Positions 41,398 to 50,190 of a stretch of 64,000 nucleotides of DNA are shown piece after piece. The notes under the pieces are model-generated. The model saw only the letters and a list, made by a program, of their open reading frames with translations. It was not told where the DNA came from and did no database searches. The DNA is from Methanocella_A sp049676595 (GTDB lineage Archaea > Halobacteriota > Methanocellia > Methanocellales > Methanocellaceae): assembly GCF_049676595.1 (NCBI RefSeq), contig NZ_CP187259.1, forward strand, positions 2,790,001 through 2,854,000, written 5' to 3'. Made by a program: the position numbers and the translations under genes. Within the stretch, counting starts at the first letter, position 1, and every line of letters begins with the position of its first letter.

Positions 41398-41480
41398 GTC
41401 GGCGCAACGACGCAAAGGCGCTAAGACTGAATAGATTTATCTTTGCGTCGTTGCGCCTTTGCGCCTTTGCGAACTAAGAA
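41398..41480. repeat. Intergenic inverted element C2 (CGCAAAG words)
   Basis: GGCGCAACGACGCAAAGGCG on the left is matched by TTTGCGTCGTTGCGCC and then GCGCCTTTGCG on the right, with ACTGAATAGATTTAT in the centre. Related to 4945-5008. Confidence 0.8.
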
Positions 41481-41527
41481 CAAGGCGTCCTGGCGTCGAC
41501 GGTAACCAAGAATTTTTCGATCTCTTA

Positions 41528-42958
41528 TTATCCTTTGGCTACAGCCAGCGGCACGAGCCGGGCGACCTTGCGGGATATGCCGAGCCGGTGCACTACTTCG
41601 ACGACCTCGTCGATGTCCTTGTAGACTTCGGGTGCCTCTTCTGAGATTGCAGCGGCGCTGGGTGCCTTGACGATGATGCCCCGCTCGGCGAGCTCGCGCT
41701 TGATCTCGTTGCCGTGGACCTCTTTCTTGGCGGCGGAGCGGCTCATGACTCTGCCCGCGCCGTGGCAGGTGCTGCCGAAGGTCATGTCCATGGCGCCCTG
41801 GGCGCCTACGAGGACGTAGGAGGCGCTGCCCATGCTACCCGGGATAATTACCGGCTGGCCAATTTGCCTGTACGTGACAGGCAGCTCAATCCTGCCGGGG
41901 GCGAAGGCCCTGGTGGCGCCTTTGCGGTGGACGCAGAGTTTTTTCTTCTCGCCGTCGACCGTGTGCTCTTCGTACTTGGCCACGTTGTGGGCGACGTCGT
42001 AGACCAGGTCCATCTTCAGGTCGGTGTGGAACTGCTTATTGAAAGCTTCTCGGACCCAGTGGGAGATCATCTGGCGGTTCGCCCAGGCGTAATTGGCGCC
42101 GGCGGCCATCGCTCCAAAGTAGTCCTGTGCCTCTTGCGAAGTCAGGGGAGCGCAGGCGAGCTGCCTGTCCGCTAGCTTGATGCCGTATTTGCGGGAGGCC
42201 TGCTCGAGCGTCCGGACGTAGTCCGTGCATATCTGGTGGCCGGCACCCCTGGAGCCGCAGTGGATCATGACGGTAATGCCGCCTTCTTCGAGGCCGAATG
42301 CCTTTGCAGCAGCTTCGTCGTAGATCTTCTCGATGTGCTGGATTTCGAGGAAGTGGTTGCCGCTGCCGAGCGTGCCCAGCTGCGGCTTGCCCCTGTCCCG
42401 GGCCTTCCGGGATACTTTGGCGGAGTCGGCGCCTTTCATCTCGCCGTTCTCCTCGCAGTGCTCCAGGTCAGATTTTACGCCGTAGCCATTTTCGACAGCC
42501 CACCGGGCGCCGTGGTTGAACACCTGGGTCAGGACGTCCTCGGAGGCCCGGAACTTCGACTCCGAGCCCACGCCCGACGGCACTTCACGGTAGAGGCTCT
42601 CGATGAGCGCGTCAGTCTTTCCGGCAACATCCTGGAGCTGCAACGGACTGCGGAGCAGCCTGACACCGCAGTTGATGTCGAAGCCTACGCCGCCGGGGCT
42701 GATGACGCCCTTTTCCATATCAAAGGCGGCGACGCCCCCGATGGGGAAGCCGTAGCCGACGTGGGCGTCGGGCATTGCCATGGAGTACTTCTGGATGCCC
42801 GGGAGTGTGGCTACGTTAGCCACCTGCTGGATCGCGTCCTGCTCCAGGTCGCCGACGAGCTTGTCGGAGAGGAAGACCCTCCCGGGCACCAGCATACCGG
42901 GTTTGGAGTTTATCGGCAGTTCGTAAATGTCTTCTCTGACCTTGACTAAATCAACCAT
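41528..42958 (-). CDS. rtcB: RNA-splicing ligase RtcB
   Basis: 476 residues, full length and without an intein. Metal and GTP-binding motifs are present: PDAHVGYGFPIGG, GGVGFDINCGVR (catalytic-site Cys), GTLGSGNHFLE, IHCGSRGAGHQ and GSMGSASYVL, and the guanylylated His lies in TCHGAGRVMSR. It joins tRNA exon halves after splicing endonuclease cleavage, using GTP and Mn, in the cytoplasm. The archease gene lies 11 bases upstream on the same strand. The three intron-containing tRNAs in this window are expected substrates. Confidence 0.97.
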   Translation of the reverse strand: MVDLVKVREDIYELPINSKPGMLVPGRVFLSDKLVGDLEQDAIQQVANVATLPGIQKYSMAMPDAHVGYGFPIGGVAAFDMEKGVISPGGVGFDINCGVRLLRSPLQLQDVAGKTDALIESLYREVPSGVGSESKFRASEDVLTQVFNHGARWAVENGYGVKSDLEHCEENGEMKGADSAKVSRKARDRGKPQLGTLGSGNHFLEIQHIEKIYDEAAAKAFGLEEGGITVMIHCGSRGAGHQICTDYVRTLEQASRKYGIKLADRQLACAPLTSQEAQDYFGAMAAGANYAWANRQMISHWVREAFNKQFHTDLKMDLVYDVAHNVAKYEEHTVDGEKKKLCVHRKGATRAFAPGRIELPVTYRQIGQPVIIPGSMGSASYVLVGAQGAMDMTFGSTCHGAGRVMSRSAAKKEVHGNEIKRELAERGIIVKAPSAAAISEEAPEVYKDIDEVVEVVHRLGISRKVARLVPLAVAKG

Positions 42959-42969
42959 GATGGCACGCC

Positions 42970-43389
42970 TCAGATGTCCAGTAAAACTTGTACTTCGTAC
43001 TTAGAATTTTTCTCCTCTACCCGCAGATCGTGGTATGTGACAGCCTTGATATGCAGGGAGATCTCGTGTTCGGGACGGATCTTCTCGCCCCAGGCCCGGC
43101 CGTCCAGAACGTACTCGCCTTCGCGTCCGGCAATTTTGACCTCGAACCGGGAAAAGACCAGCCGGTCGACCTCTTCCACATAGAGCAGTTCAGCGATCCA
43201 GTCGTACAGCAGGTAGTCCAGAGAATCGGAAGTCAGATGTACCTCCCGGCTCACCGCCGGCTGCACCATGCCCGGATCCGCGATCAGCGCGAACGTCGCC
43301 CGGGCAGCGTTGACAAACGCCTCGTCCAGCGTGGCCCCGTAAGCGATGAACTCGGCGTCAGCCGTGTGATCGAGGTACTCGTAGTCCAT
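42970..43389 (-). CDS. Archease (RtcB activator)
   Basis: 139 residues. The signature start is YEYLDHTADAEFIAYG and the end is VTYHDLRVEEKNSKYEVQVLLDI, both diagnostic; conserved Asp/His residues bind calcium. It accelerates RtcB guanylylation and turnover. It forms an operon with rtcB. Confidence 0.96.
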   Translation of the reverse strand: MDYEYLDHTADAEFIAYGATLDEAFVNAARATFALIADPGMVQPAVSREVHLTSDSLDYLLYDWIAELLYVEEVDRLVFSRFEVKIAGREGEYVLDGRAWGEKIRPEHEISLHIKAVTYHDLRVEEKNSKYEVQVLLDI

Positions 43390-43432
43390 GAATATGCCCG
43401 ATGAAAATAAGCGACTCAGGTATAAAAAAGGC

Positions 43433-43666
43433 TTAGTTCGTGAAAGACATGAGCATCGTGTCGTCGATCACGTCGATGTAGCGAGCCTGAGTAGCGGATA
43501 CGTACAGGTAGTTTTCCCCGACCGGGATTTTGATGTCGTTGGGCTTGGGGCGCTTGATCGCCGTCGGCAGCAGGATAGCTCCCCCGCAGGACGTACAGAC
43601 CCGGTAGTCCCTCTTCTGATTTTTAATTAGCTGAATGATAGACTCGCTGATCTGGAACTCTTTCAC
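43433..43666 (-). CDS. Small protein with a single CxxC, unknown function
   Basis: 77 residues. A helical N-terminus is followed by CTSCGG, then beta strands ending MLMSFTN. It starts with GTG 43666 behind GGTGGT (6 nt). It sits 43 bases upstream of archease on the same strand and may be the first gene of that transcript. Family not recognised. Confidence 0.6.
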   Translation of the reverse strand: MKEFQISESIIQLIKNQKRDYRVCTSCGGAILLPTAIKRPKPNDIKIPVGENYLYVSATQARYIDVIDDTMLMSFTN

Positions 43667-43907
43667 TTGAAAACCACCATTTTTAGGTTATTAGTCAATG
43701 CGGCTTCTCCGAAATAAACTTAACGGCAGGCCACGATTGCCCGAATCATTACCCGCTCTACAGGCCGGGATGCTTAGAGCCGGCCGAGGGCATAAAAAAG
43801 CAAAAGAGGCGCCTGCATGCCTGATTTCGCCTTTTCCGGAGTACGAGTAAATATTAATACATTGAAGGGCGATTTATCGACATATATACTCGCAGAGTGG
43901 TGATGAA

Positions 43908-45959
43908 GTGGTCGAATATCCAAGTGCAAGCTGGAACCAGCAGAGAATGCAGGAAGCGCTGAAGAGCCCCGAGATAACCGTCAAGATGAGCGCGCTCCGG
44001 GTGCTCCAGGAGGTGCCGAAAGACGAGTACGTCCAGGCCCTCATAAATTCGCTCGAGGATCCTGACCGGCTGGTGCGCACCAACGCTGCCATCGCCCTCG
44101 GCAAAATCAGAAACCCGCAGGCGACCATTCCGCTCGTCCGCCACGCCGTCATAGACCCTGACCGGGAGGTCCAGTCTTACGCCCTGTGGGCGTACAGGCA
44201 GATCGACTACACCAGAACATCACAGCAGCTGATCGAGCTGCTCACCACCAGCGACAGCCACCCGATGATCCGCTTCGCCGCCAACGAGATCCGCCAGAAG
44301 AGCGACGTGAAGGCGATCGAAGGGATAATCCAGAGGTTCCACAGCCGGCAGGCTTACGCGTCCTTTGATCTGGACGTGAGAGCGGCTGGCGCTCTGTACG
44401 AAATAGGCAACATTACCGTCGAGCCGCTGGTCAAGTGCCTGGACAGCGAGGATGTCAGAGTTCAGGTTAACGCGATCTACACGCTGGGCAAGATTGGCGA
44501 CAACCGCGCTGTCCTGCCTCTGATCAGCCACATCGCGAACGCCAACGTGGAGGTCCGCTCCCGCATCAGCGACGCCCTCATCAAGATCGGAGCCTCCGCA
44601 GTGCCCGACCTGGTCAAGCTGCTGGAGCACAACGACAGGGACATCAAGTGGATTGCCGCATACACGCTGGGCAAGATCGGCCCCTCGGCAGAGCCTGCCC
44701 TGCTTACCGCCCTGAAGGCAAGAGGAGACAAGCCATCCGAAGACATCATCTACGCCTTAGGCACGGCAGGTACGGCAGAATCGTTCAGCCTGCTTCACAA
44801 CCTGTACTCTAACACCAAAGACGACAGCGTCAAAGCCTGGGCCACCATCAGCCTCTCGAACCTGATAGCCCGCAACTACGACAGCATTTCCAGCCCGAAG
44901 ACGGTCGACGAGTTCATGGACCTGCTGGGCGAGCAGCTCAAGCCCCACATGACCCTGGACAACGAAGCCTTGCTGAAGCTGGGTAAGATTTACGTGATCA
45001 GGGCTCTCCGGTCGACCACCCCGGACAGGCTGAGCGCTAACATCACGATGGCGGTCAAGTGCTTCGACCTGGCGATCATCGAGAGCGAGACGGTCCTGGC
45101 CAAGGCGTACCGGCTGTTCTACGGTTCCTACCTGAAACTGATGACCTCCCGGTCCGCTGAGATTATGGGCTACGTGGAGAGAGACTTCACCGACCTCAAG
45201 AAGGACGCGGAGAAGACGGACAATAAGAAGGAGATCATGCTGGTCATCGGCGAGGTCCTCGCCGTCTTAAGGAAGGCTTACGCCGACCGGAGCTACAATT
45301 TCTCCGGGCAGTTCGCCGAGTTCGTGGACACCTGCGTGGCCATCGAGAGGTTTATCCCCCTGGACGAAGGCCCGCGGGAAGAGGCGAAGAAGCTCAGCCA
45401 GAAGGAGATCGCCAAGCTCCACACGGACATTGAGATCGTGCAGAAGAAGATCGGCGCGCTCATCGACCAGTTCGGCACTTCCGGAGAAGCCGAGCCTGCA
45501 GCCCAGGCCCTCCGCCTGTCGACCGAGCTGGCCAAGATGGACACCGGCATGTACAGCGACTACAGGGTCGTTGAGTCCTGCCTGAAGAACATCATCAACC
45601 ACGCGAAGATGACGGCCGAGGAAAAGTCCGAGCTGCACTTCAAGGTCCTGATGGTCTCCAGGAACGGCCTGTCCCAGGTCGAAGCTGTGATCGACCAGAT
45701 CACGAAGAGCCTGAACGTCAAGCCGGCGGCAGAGCAGAAGACCCCCGTAGAGGTCAAAGAGGCCAAAGTGGCAAAGGAAGAAAAGAAGACGAAGAAAAAG
45801 ACCGGCATACTAGAGTATGTCGTCATCATCATACTCGTCCTGCTGATCGCCGGAGTCCTGCTGCTCGCCCTGAACAAGTTCGGCTTCATACACCTGCCGT
45901 ACACCTTCCCCATCAGCTGGCTCAACAGGGATATCGCAACGCTGTTCTTGAACGCGTAA
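43908..45959 (+). CDS. HEAT-repeat protein with a C-terminal membrane anchor
   Basis: 683 residues. At least seven HEAT/PBS-lyase-like repeats cover residues 1-320 (VRTNAAIALGKIRNPQATIP, VQVNAIYTLGKIGDNRAVLP, IKWIAAYTLGKIG). A helical domain (about 330-610) with a coiled coil follows, then a Lys/Glu-rich linker and one membrane helix (ILEYVVIIILVLLIAGVLLL) near the C-terminus. It is probably a cytoplasmic scaffold attached to the membrane. The start is GTG 43908 with GGTGAT 5 bases upstream, and TATA ACATATATACT lies at about 43880. Function unknown. Confidence 0.75.
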   Translation: MVEYPSASWNQQRMQEALKSPEITVKMSALRVLQEVPKDEYVQALINSLEDPDRLVRTNAAIALGKIRNPQATIPLVRHAVIDPDREVQSYALWAYRQIDYTRTSQQLIELLTTSDSHPMIRFAANEIRQKSDVKAIEGIIQRFHSRQAYASFDLDVRAAGALYEIGNITVEPLVKCLDSEDVRVQVNAIYTLGKIGDNRAVLPLISHIANANVEVRSRISDALIKIGASAVPDLVKLLEHNDRDIKWIAAYTLGKIGPSAEPALLTALKARGDKPSEDIIYALGTAGTAESFSLLHNLYSNTKDDSVKAWATISLSNLIARNYDSISSPKTVDEFMDLLGEQLKPHMTLDNEALLKLGKIYVIRALRSTTPDRLSANITMAVKCFDLAIIESETVLAKAYRLFYGSYLKLMTSRSAEIMGYVERDFTDLKKDAEKTDNKKEIMLVIGEVLAVLRKAYADRSYNFSGQFAEFVDTCVAIERFIPLDEGPREEAKKLSQKEIAKLHTDIEIVQKKIGALIDQFGTSGEAEPAAQALRLSTELAKMDTGMYSDYRVVESCLKNIINHAKMTAEEKSELHFKVLMVSRNGLSQVEAVIDQITKSLNVKPAAEQKTPVEVKEAKVAKEEKKTKKKTGILEYVVIIILVLLIAGVLLLALNKFGFIHLPYTFPISWLNRDIATLFLNA

Positions 45960-46004
45960 AATATAAAAAATGACCGGATGAGCCTCGGGTGCAGGCTCAC
46001 CGAT

Positions 46005-46577
46005 TTACTTTTTTCTGAGCAGATAAAGCGAGATTAACCCGATACCCGCCAGCACAGCTTCTATCCCCATACCCGGCGTCTGCGTCGCCGTAGGGCTCGG
46101 CAGAGGAGTCCCAGTGGCAGCGGCGGTAGGCATGACAGACGGCAGCGGCGTGGGGGCCGCCGTAGCAGAGGGAACTACGGTCGGCTCAGGAGTCCAGTTT
46201 CTGGGCGGTATCGCCACGTTTGCCGTCGTAGTACCTTTGTAAACGGTAGCGATGGCAAACCAGCTGTTGTTGTTATGCACCGCCTCGATGTAGTACTTGC
46301 CTTCGGGCACCCGGGAAAACGTATAAGTGCCGGGCGCTGCTGCCTGTTCATCCCACTGGACGTACTGGGGGTTATCCGGCACCTTCACCATATCGCCTTT
46401 ACCGCCTGTAGCCTCGTCGTAGTAGTACAGAGTGACGACAGCTCCGGAAATGTTACCCAGGTTCACCTGCGCCGGGACAGGCTCAGGAGTCACGGTCTGG
46501 GCAGTGGCCGGCACGACGTAAGCCATCAGTACGATTGTAAGCGTTAAGAACACTGTAAGAATGATCTTTTTCTGCAA
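46005..46577 (-). CDS. Secreted protein with Cna-B-like domain and sorting-type tail
   Basis: 190 residues. A signal peptide is followed by a beta domain ISGAVVTLYYYDEA...GTYTFSRVPEGKYYIEA (carboxypeptidase-regulatory/Cna-B type) and a Pro/Thr linker. The C-terminus reads TPGMGIEAVLAGIGLISLYLLRKK-like, with a motif, membrane helix and basic end, strikingly like the end of the protein at 37692 (GIE(A/G)xL..GIG). Surface protein of unknown role. Confidence 0.75.
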   Translation of the reverse strand: MQKKIILTVFLTLTIVLMAYVVPATAQTVTPEPVPAQVNLGNISGAVVTLYYYDEATGGKGDMVKVPDNPQYVQWDEQAAAPGTYTFSRVPEGKYYIEAVHNNNSWFAIATVYKGTTTANVAIPPRNWTPEPTVVPSATAAPTPLPSVMPTAAATGTPLPSPTATQTPGMGIEAVLAGIGLISLYLLRKK

Positions 46578-46659
46578 GGGGAACCCTCAGTAGAAACGGG
46601 CGATGGACTGCGATATATATTTTCTCGTGCGTTAAAAGCTGAAGAACGCTGAAGAACGC

Positions 46660-46925
46660 GGACGATCAATGCGCTGTGCTTGATACTGATTTCTCGGACG
46701 CATTAAAGATGTTATCTCTGTGCCCGTGAACGTACACGAACGCTGCGCTGTGCCAGGATCACAGATTCTGACAGATTGCGCAGATTGCACAGATGCTAAT
46801 CGATAATAAAAATTGAATGGTTCGCAGCATTAATTTTGGATAAAATAGTCGTCTGTGCAATCTGTTATATCTGTCGTAATCTGTGTTTCTGGCACAGCGC
46901 AGCGTTCGTTTTGCTGTCTCACCAC
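46660..46925. repeat. Intergenic inverted element B3 (CAGATT words)
   Basis: Third copy. Left arm: ACGAACGCTGCGCTGTGCCAG, GATCACAGATTCTGACAGAT, then CAGATTGCACAGATG. Right arm: ATCTGTTATATCTGTCG, AATCTGTGTTTCTGGCACAG, then CGCAGCGTTCG and TTTGCTGTCTCACC. The TGAGACAGCAA-type outer sequence is shared with copies 1 and 2. It accounts for most of the 442-base gap 46578-47019. Confidence 0.85.
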
Positions 46926-47019
46926 ACAATCAGAAAAGGGGCTGCGAGATCATTTTAAACCTGGCAGGTTTGGTCACCGGAGCCCGATCCATTGATCAGA
47001 CCCGGAGACCACTATAGCT

Positions 47020-47172
47020 TTACATCGGGTACACTGAACTGGTAACGTCCTTTTCGCAGACGCACTCTTTGGGGTCTCTGTGGCACCCGGAACACTCGTT
47101 CTCTACTACCGCAGCACCGCAAGTCTGGCAGGCAGTCGAGTCGCAGGATTCACCTTTCTTCTCTTCCTCCAT
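47020..47172 (-). CDS. Small cysteine-rich protein (50 residues), leaderless
   Basis: MEEEKKGESC... is followed by CQTCGAAV, CSGCHRDP and CVC: eight Cys and one His in 50 residues, a probable zinc ribbon or knuckle. The frame stays open far upstream, but TATA (GGATATAAACTC on the minus strand, about 47200) lies about 26 bases before ATG 47172, so transcription starts at or next to this ATG. No family recognised. Confidence 0.6.
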   Translation of the reverse strand: MEEEKKGESCDSTACQTCGAAVVENECSGCHRDPKECVCEKDVTSSVYPM

Positions 47173-47390
47173 GATTAAAACACCAGTTGAGAGTTTATAT
47201 CCGCCATATTTAACGTTGAGCGCGACTTTTAGCGGGTTAATTGCCGGGTAGCCAATGCCAGATTTCTCTCTGTAGTTTCCATGTCCGCGTAATCGTGGCG
47301 ATCGTGCTACAGCGTCCGTAAAGCAGTATACCGCAGGGCCTGAATCATTTTTCCCGAGAAGAATGCAGGATTTGGCGTCGCTTTTTCTAC

Positions 47391-47475
47391 TATCTCCCCA
47401 GATTTTACCTGAAACCTCATTAATGTTTAAGCAAACGGGAGCAGAACAGATCATCAGGTTGAGGAGGGTATAGAA
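47391..47475 (+). promoter_or_regulatory. Conserved upstream block of secreted-protein gene 1
   Basis: CCCCAGATTTTACCTGAAA starts 83 bases before ATG 47479, then a TTTAAG box, then ATCAGGTTGAGGAGGGTATA with the ribosome site. The same block at the same distance precedes the paralogue at 48688. The remainder of the gap 47173-47478 shows nothing clear. Confidence 0.6.
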
Positions 47476-47478
47476 GAT

Positions 47479-48348
47479 ATGATCTGGAGAAAGTGTTTGT
47501 TAGCTTTGCTTATCATGGCGATCCTGATATCGGGCACGACTGAAGTATCAGCCTGGAGAGCTGCCAAGATGAAGTGGGTCATCGGCGACATCGTATTCGG
47601 CAACGAGGTCGTCCTGCAGAAACCCTCCCAGACGCTGTTCCACCAGCAAACACTTGCGGCTAGCGATACGGAAGCGATGGCGATCTCCTTTCCTGCAGCC
47701 ATGGCCGGAACTGGATCTGCTGTGGCGGGCGCACCGGGGCTGACCATTGCGCAAACTTCCGACGCAGCCATCCTTGGCACGGATACCGGTTATTACACGG
47801 CTAACTGGTGCTTCAATTGTTTCTCCAACAACGGCGGGTATGCCCTTGGCGACATGAGTGCCATGAGCCCGATCAGGTCCGGATCTATGCTCGGAGCCGG
47901 CTTAATATGGCCATACATGAACACTCCGGACCCCGCAGCCGGGTATACAATCATGAGGTTCAAGCCTTACATCAACTCGTCAGAAAACACTGGTAACATT
48001 ACCATATCGCCAGGCACAGGCTTGATCAACAACACAGTAGATAATGCCACCAGCCCCACAGCAGTCGGTGCTAACAATACTTCTGCATGGAAGAGTAAAG
48101 AGCCGCTGAACTACAAGACTGCTACAAAGGAGCAGATTCAGAATACCTCCGCGCTGGAGAAGATGTGGAGGAATGCTAATCTGGTTAACACCGTCCCTAA
48201 AGCCTATACCGGCACGGTAGAACGTCCCACCCGGATTAATGCGGATACAAGCGTCCTTAAGATGACAGATCGAGACAAGTCCGTCACAGATGCGCTGAAC
48301 ATGACCAGGCCGGGTGAAAAAGCGCATACTTTATTCTGGGACCTGTAA
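47479..48348 (+). CDS. Secreted protein, tandem paralogue 1
   Basis: 289 residues. The signal peptide is CLLALLIMAILISGTTEVSA, followed by a compact domain (MKWVIGDIVFGNE, FHQQTLAASDTEAMAISFP, ANWCFNCFSNNGGYALG). A conserved central GAGLIWPYMNTP segment comes next, then an Asn/Thr-rich linker and a conserved EPLNYKTATKEQIQ motif. There is no anchor, so it is probably released or bound to the envelope. No family recognised. GAGGAGG lies 10-15 bases upstream. Its sister at 48688 has exactly the same length. Confidence 0.75.
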   Translation: MIWRKCLLALLIMAILISGTTEVSAWRAAKMKWVIGDIVFGNEVVLQKPSQTLFHQQTLAASDTEAMAISFPAAMAGTGSAVAGAPGLTIAQTSDAAILGTDTGYYTANWCFNCFSNNGGYALGDMSAMSPIRSGSMLGAGLIWPYMNTPDPAAGYTIMRFKPYINSSENTGNITISPGTGLINNTVDNATSPTAVGANNTSAWKSKEPLNYKTATKEQIQNTSALEKMWRNANLVNTVPKAYTGTVERPTRINADTSVLKMTDRDKSVTDALNMTRPGEKAHTLFWDL

Positions 48349-48590
48349 GGACTCCTCCGAAATGTATAAACGGTGTAGGTGCAAGCCGGGTACAGGAAAA
48401 CACAGGCTGGCCCGGCCTGGTTAACCCTGAGCGCTTTTTTGCGGAAACAACAGAGTTTAGTAATATATCTGGCATAAAAATTCACAGCGTTAAGAGTGCA
48501 ATTATAATAAGTTAACTCGGCCTACCTGTGAACCTGTTCACGATAAGTTTCGGTCGCGTTGCCATTAGTTTAACCGGCTTCTGTCGCCAC

Positions 48591-48684
48591 TTTTTCTGTT
48601 ATCGCCCCAGATTTTACCTGAAAATGTATGAATCTTTAAGAATACGGGGACTGACTGATCGATCAGGTTGAGGAGGGTATAGAA
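48591..48684 (+). promoter_or_regulatory. Conserved upstream block of secreted-protein gene 2
   Basis: Duplicate of 47391-47475: TTTTTCTG, ATCGCCCCAGATTTTACCTG, AAAATGTATGAATCTTTAAG and ATCAGGTTGAGGAGGGTATA. The spacing to the start codon agrees within one base, while the flanks differ, so the block is under selection or was recently duplicated. The rest of the 338-base gap 48349-48687 holds no gene. Confidence 0.6.
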
Positions 48685-48687
48685 TAG

Positions 48688-49557
48688 ATGAACTTGAGGA
48701 AGTTGTTAATAGCTATGCTTATCATAGCTATCCTGTTAGGTAGCGCAATCCAGGTATCAGCCTGGGGAGCGAGCAATATAAAGTTTGTTATCGGCGACGT
48801 CGTATACGGTAACCAGGCTGGCGTGTGGAAAACCAATCAGAACTTGTTCCACCAGCAAACGTTAGCAGCAACCGATACTGAAGCTTTTGCCATCTCGTTT
48901 CCCGGCGCCACTGCCTCATGCGGTATTGACGCTTTGAGGCTGGGAGGCCCGACTATTGTACAGACATCCGATGCTGCAGTAATAAGTACGTATACAGGGT
49001 TTTTCAAAGCCAACTGGTGCTTCAACGATTTCACCAACAACGGTGGCTTTACCGTCGGAGCTGTCGGAGGTATGACCCCGCCATTATCCGGACCCATGCT
49101 TGGATCAGGCTTGATCTGGCCTTACATGAATACCCCGGCCGCTGCAGCTGGACCTGTGAGCATGAAATTCAAGCCATATATGAACCCATCGTCAGGCTTA
49201 GGCAACGTAACGATAGCGCCGGGTTCAAACATGATCAATAACACTCCGGGCAATACTTCGAGCTCCGGAGCAGCCGGTGCCAACAACACTACCGCAGCGG
49301 CGAGTAAAAAACCGCTGAACTACAAGACTGCCACAAAAGAGCAGATCCAGGATGCCTCCGGAATGGAAAAACTATATAGAAACGCCAAGGTGAAAAGCCC
49401 CTTACCCCAGTCATATAAGGGTACGATAGATCGGCCCACCTGGATTAACCCGAATTCGACGGTCATAAAAATGACCAATCAGAGCAAAGCGGTCTCCGAT
49501 TCGATGAAGATGACGCTACCTGATACAAAGCTTCACACGCTACACTGGCAGGTATAA
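48688..49557 (+). CDS. Secreted protein, tandem paralogue 2
   Basis: 289 residues, clearly homologous to the preceding gene end to end: signal peptide LLIAMLIIAILLGSAIQVSA, IKFVIGDVVYGNQ, LFHQQTLAATDTEAFAISFP, ANWCFNDFTNNGGF, GSGLIWPYMNTP and KPLNYKTATKEQIQ. Differences concentrate in the linker. The single Cys in ANWCF is conserved; the second Cys of copy 1 is lost here. Tandem duplication including the promoter. Confidence 0.75.
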   Translation: MNLRKLLIAMLIIAILLGSAIQVSAWGASNIKFVIGDVVYGNQAGVWKTNQNLFHQQTLAATDTEAFAISFPGATASCGIDALRLGGPTIVQTSDAAVISTYTGFFKANWCFNDFTNNGGFTVGAVGGMTPPLSGPMLGSGLIWPYMNTPAAAAGPVSMKFKPYMNPSSGLGNVTIAPGSNMINNTPGNTSSSGAAGANNTTAAASKKPLNYKTATKEQIQDASGMEKLYRNAKVKSPLPQSYKGTIDRPTWINPNSTVIKMTNQSKAVSDSMKMTLPDTKLHTLHWQV

Positions 49558-49603
49558 ACAATTCGGGCTAAATATGTGAAATTGCATGCAGATGTGCCCG
49601 GCA

Positions 49604-49623
49604 CCGGATCATCGACGATCCGG
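49604..49623. terminator. Hairpin after secreted paralogue 2
   Basis: CCGGATC (49604-49610) pairs with GATCCGG (49617-49623) around 6 bases, extended by GC on both sides, 47 bases after the stop codon. Confidence 0.45.
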
Positions 49624-49735
49624 CGCCAGGCTATCTGGCAGAGCCGATTTTTCCTGCACTAATGACGTCTAAGGCGCTATTTTAATCGATAAGCTATTAG
49701 AAGAAATTCGTCGTGAACCTGATTGGAGGGATTGG

Positions 49736-50122
49736 GTGAAAAAGATAGTAACATTCGGAGTGGTGCTCCTGCTTGCACTGACCATAACAGCGACCTGCAC
49801 AGCTGGCGCTCTGCTGTCCGGCACTTCGTTCGGGTTTCCATCGATGGTGCAGTCTGGCATGACTACCGCATATAATCAGGATATCGCGTCGGCCTTCAAC
49901 AACGAAGCGGTGAACGTCGGCTTCCCGAGCGCAACCTCAGGCTTTGCTTTCCCGGGCGTCTCACAGTCCGCAGTCCAGGGACAGACCCTGATGCACACTG
50001 ACTTTGCGCAGACAACCCAGAGCGCATCGTTCGCGTACCCGCAGGTGGCCACAGGGCTCGGCTTTGCAGGTTTCGGCCTCGGCGGCTTCGGCAGCGGCTT
50101 AGGTTTCGGCGGCTTCTGCTGA
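49736..50122 (+). CDS. Small secreted Gly/Phe-rich protein
   Basis: 128 residues. The signal peptide is IVTFGVVLLLALTITATCTAGA, followed by a Ser/Gln/Phe-rich middle (FGFPS, VGFPSATSGFAFPG) and a C-terminal Gly/Phe/Leu repeat (GFGLGGFGSGLGFGGF) ending in Cys. The low-complexity aromatic-glycine tail and terminal Cys suggest a self-assembling or cross-linked extracellular polymer. The start is GTG 49736 with GGAGG 8-10 bases upstream. It follows the tandem secreted pair on the same strand. Family not recognised. Confidence 0.7.
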   Translation: MKKIVTFGVVLLLALTITATCTAGALLSGTSFGFPSMVQSGMTTAYNQDIASAFNNEAVNVGFPSATSGFAFPGVSQSAVQGQTLMHTDFAQTTQSASFAYPQVATGLGFAGFGLGGFGSGLGFGGFC

Positions 50123-50169
50123 GACTGACGTCCAAATTATCAAAACCGGCCCGGACTTTGCCCGGGTTT

Positions 50170-50190
50170 AGCCCTGACCATGTCAGGGCT
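50170..50190. terminator. Perfect hairpin after the Gly/Phe-rich gene
   Basis: AGCCCTGAC-CAT-GTCAGGGCT, a 9-bp perfect stem, is preceded by a second hairpin GCCCGG/CCGGGT (50141-50166). Probable terminator. Confidence 0.5.
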
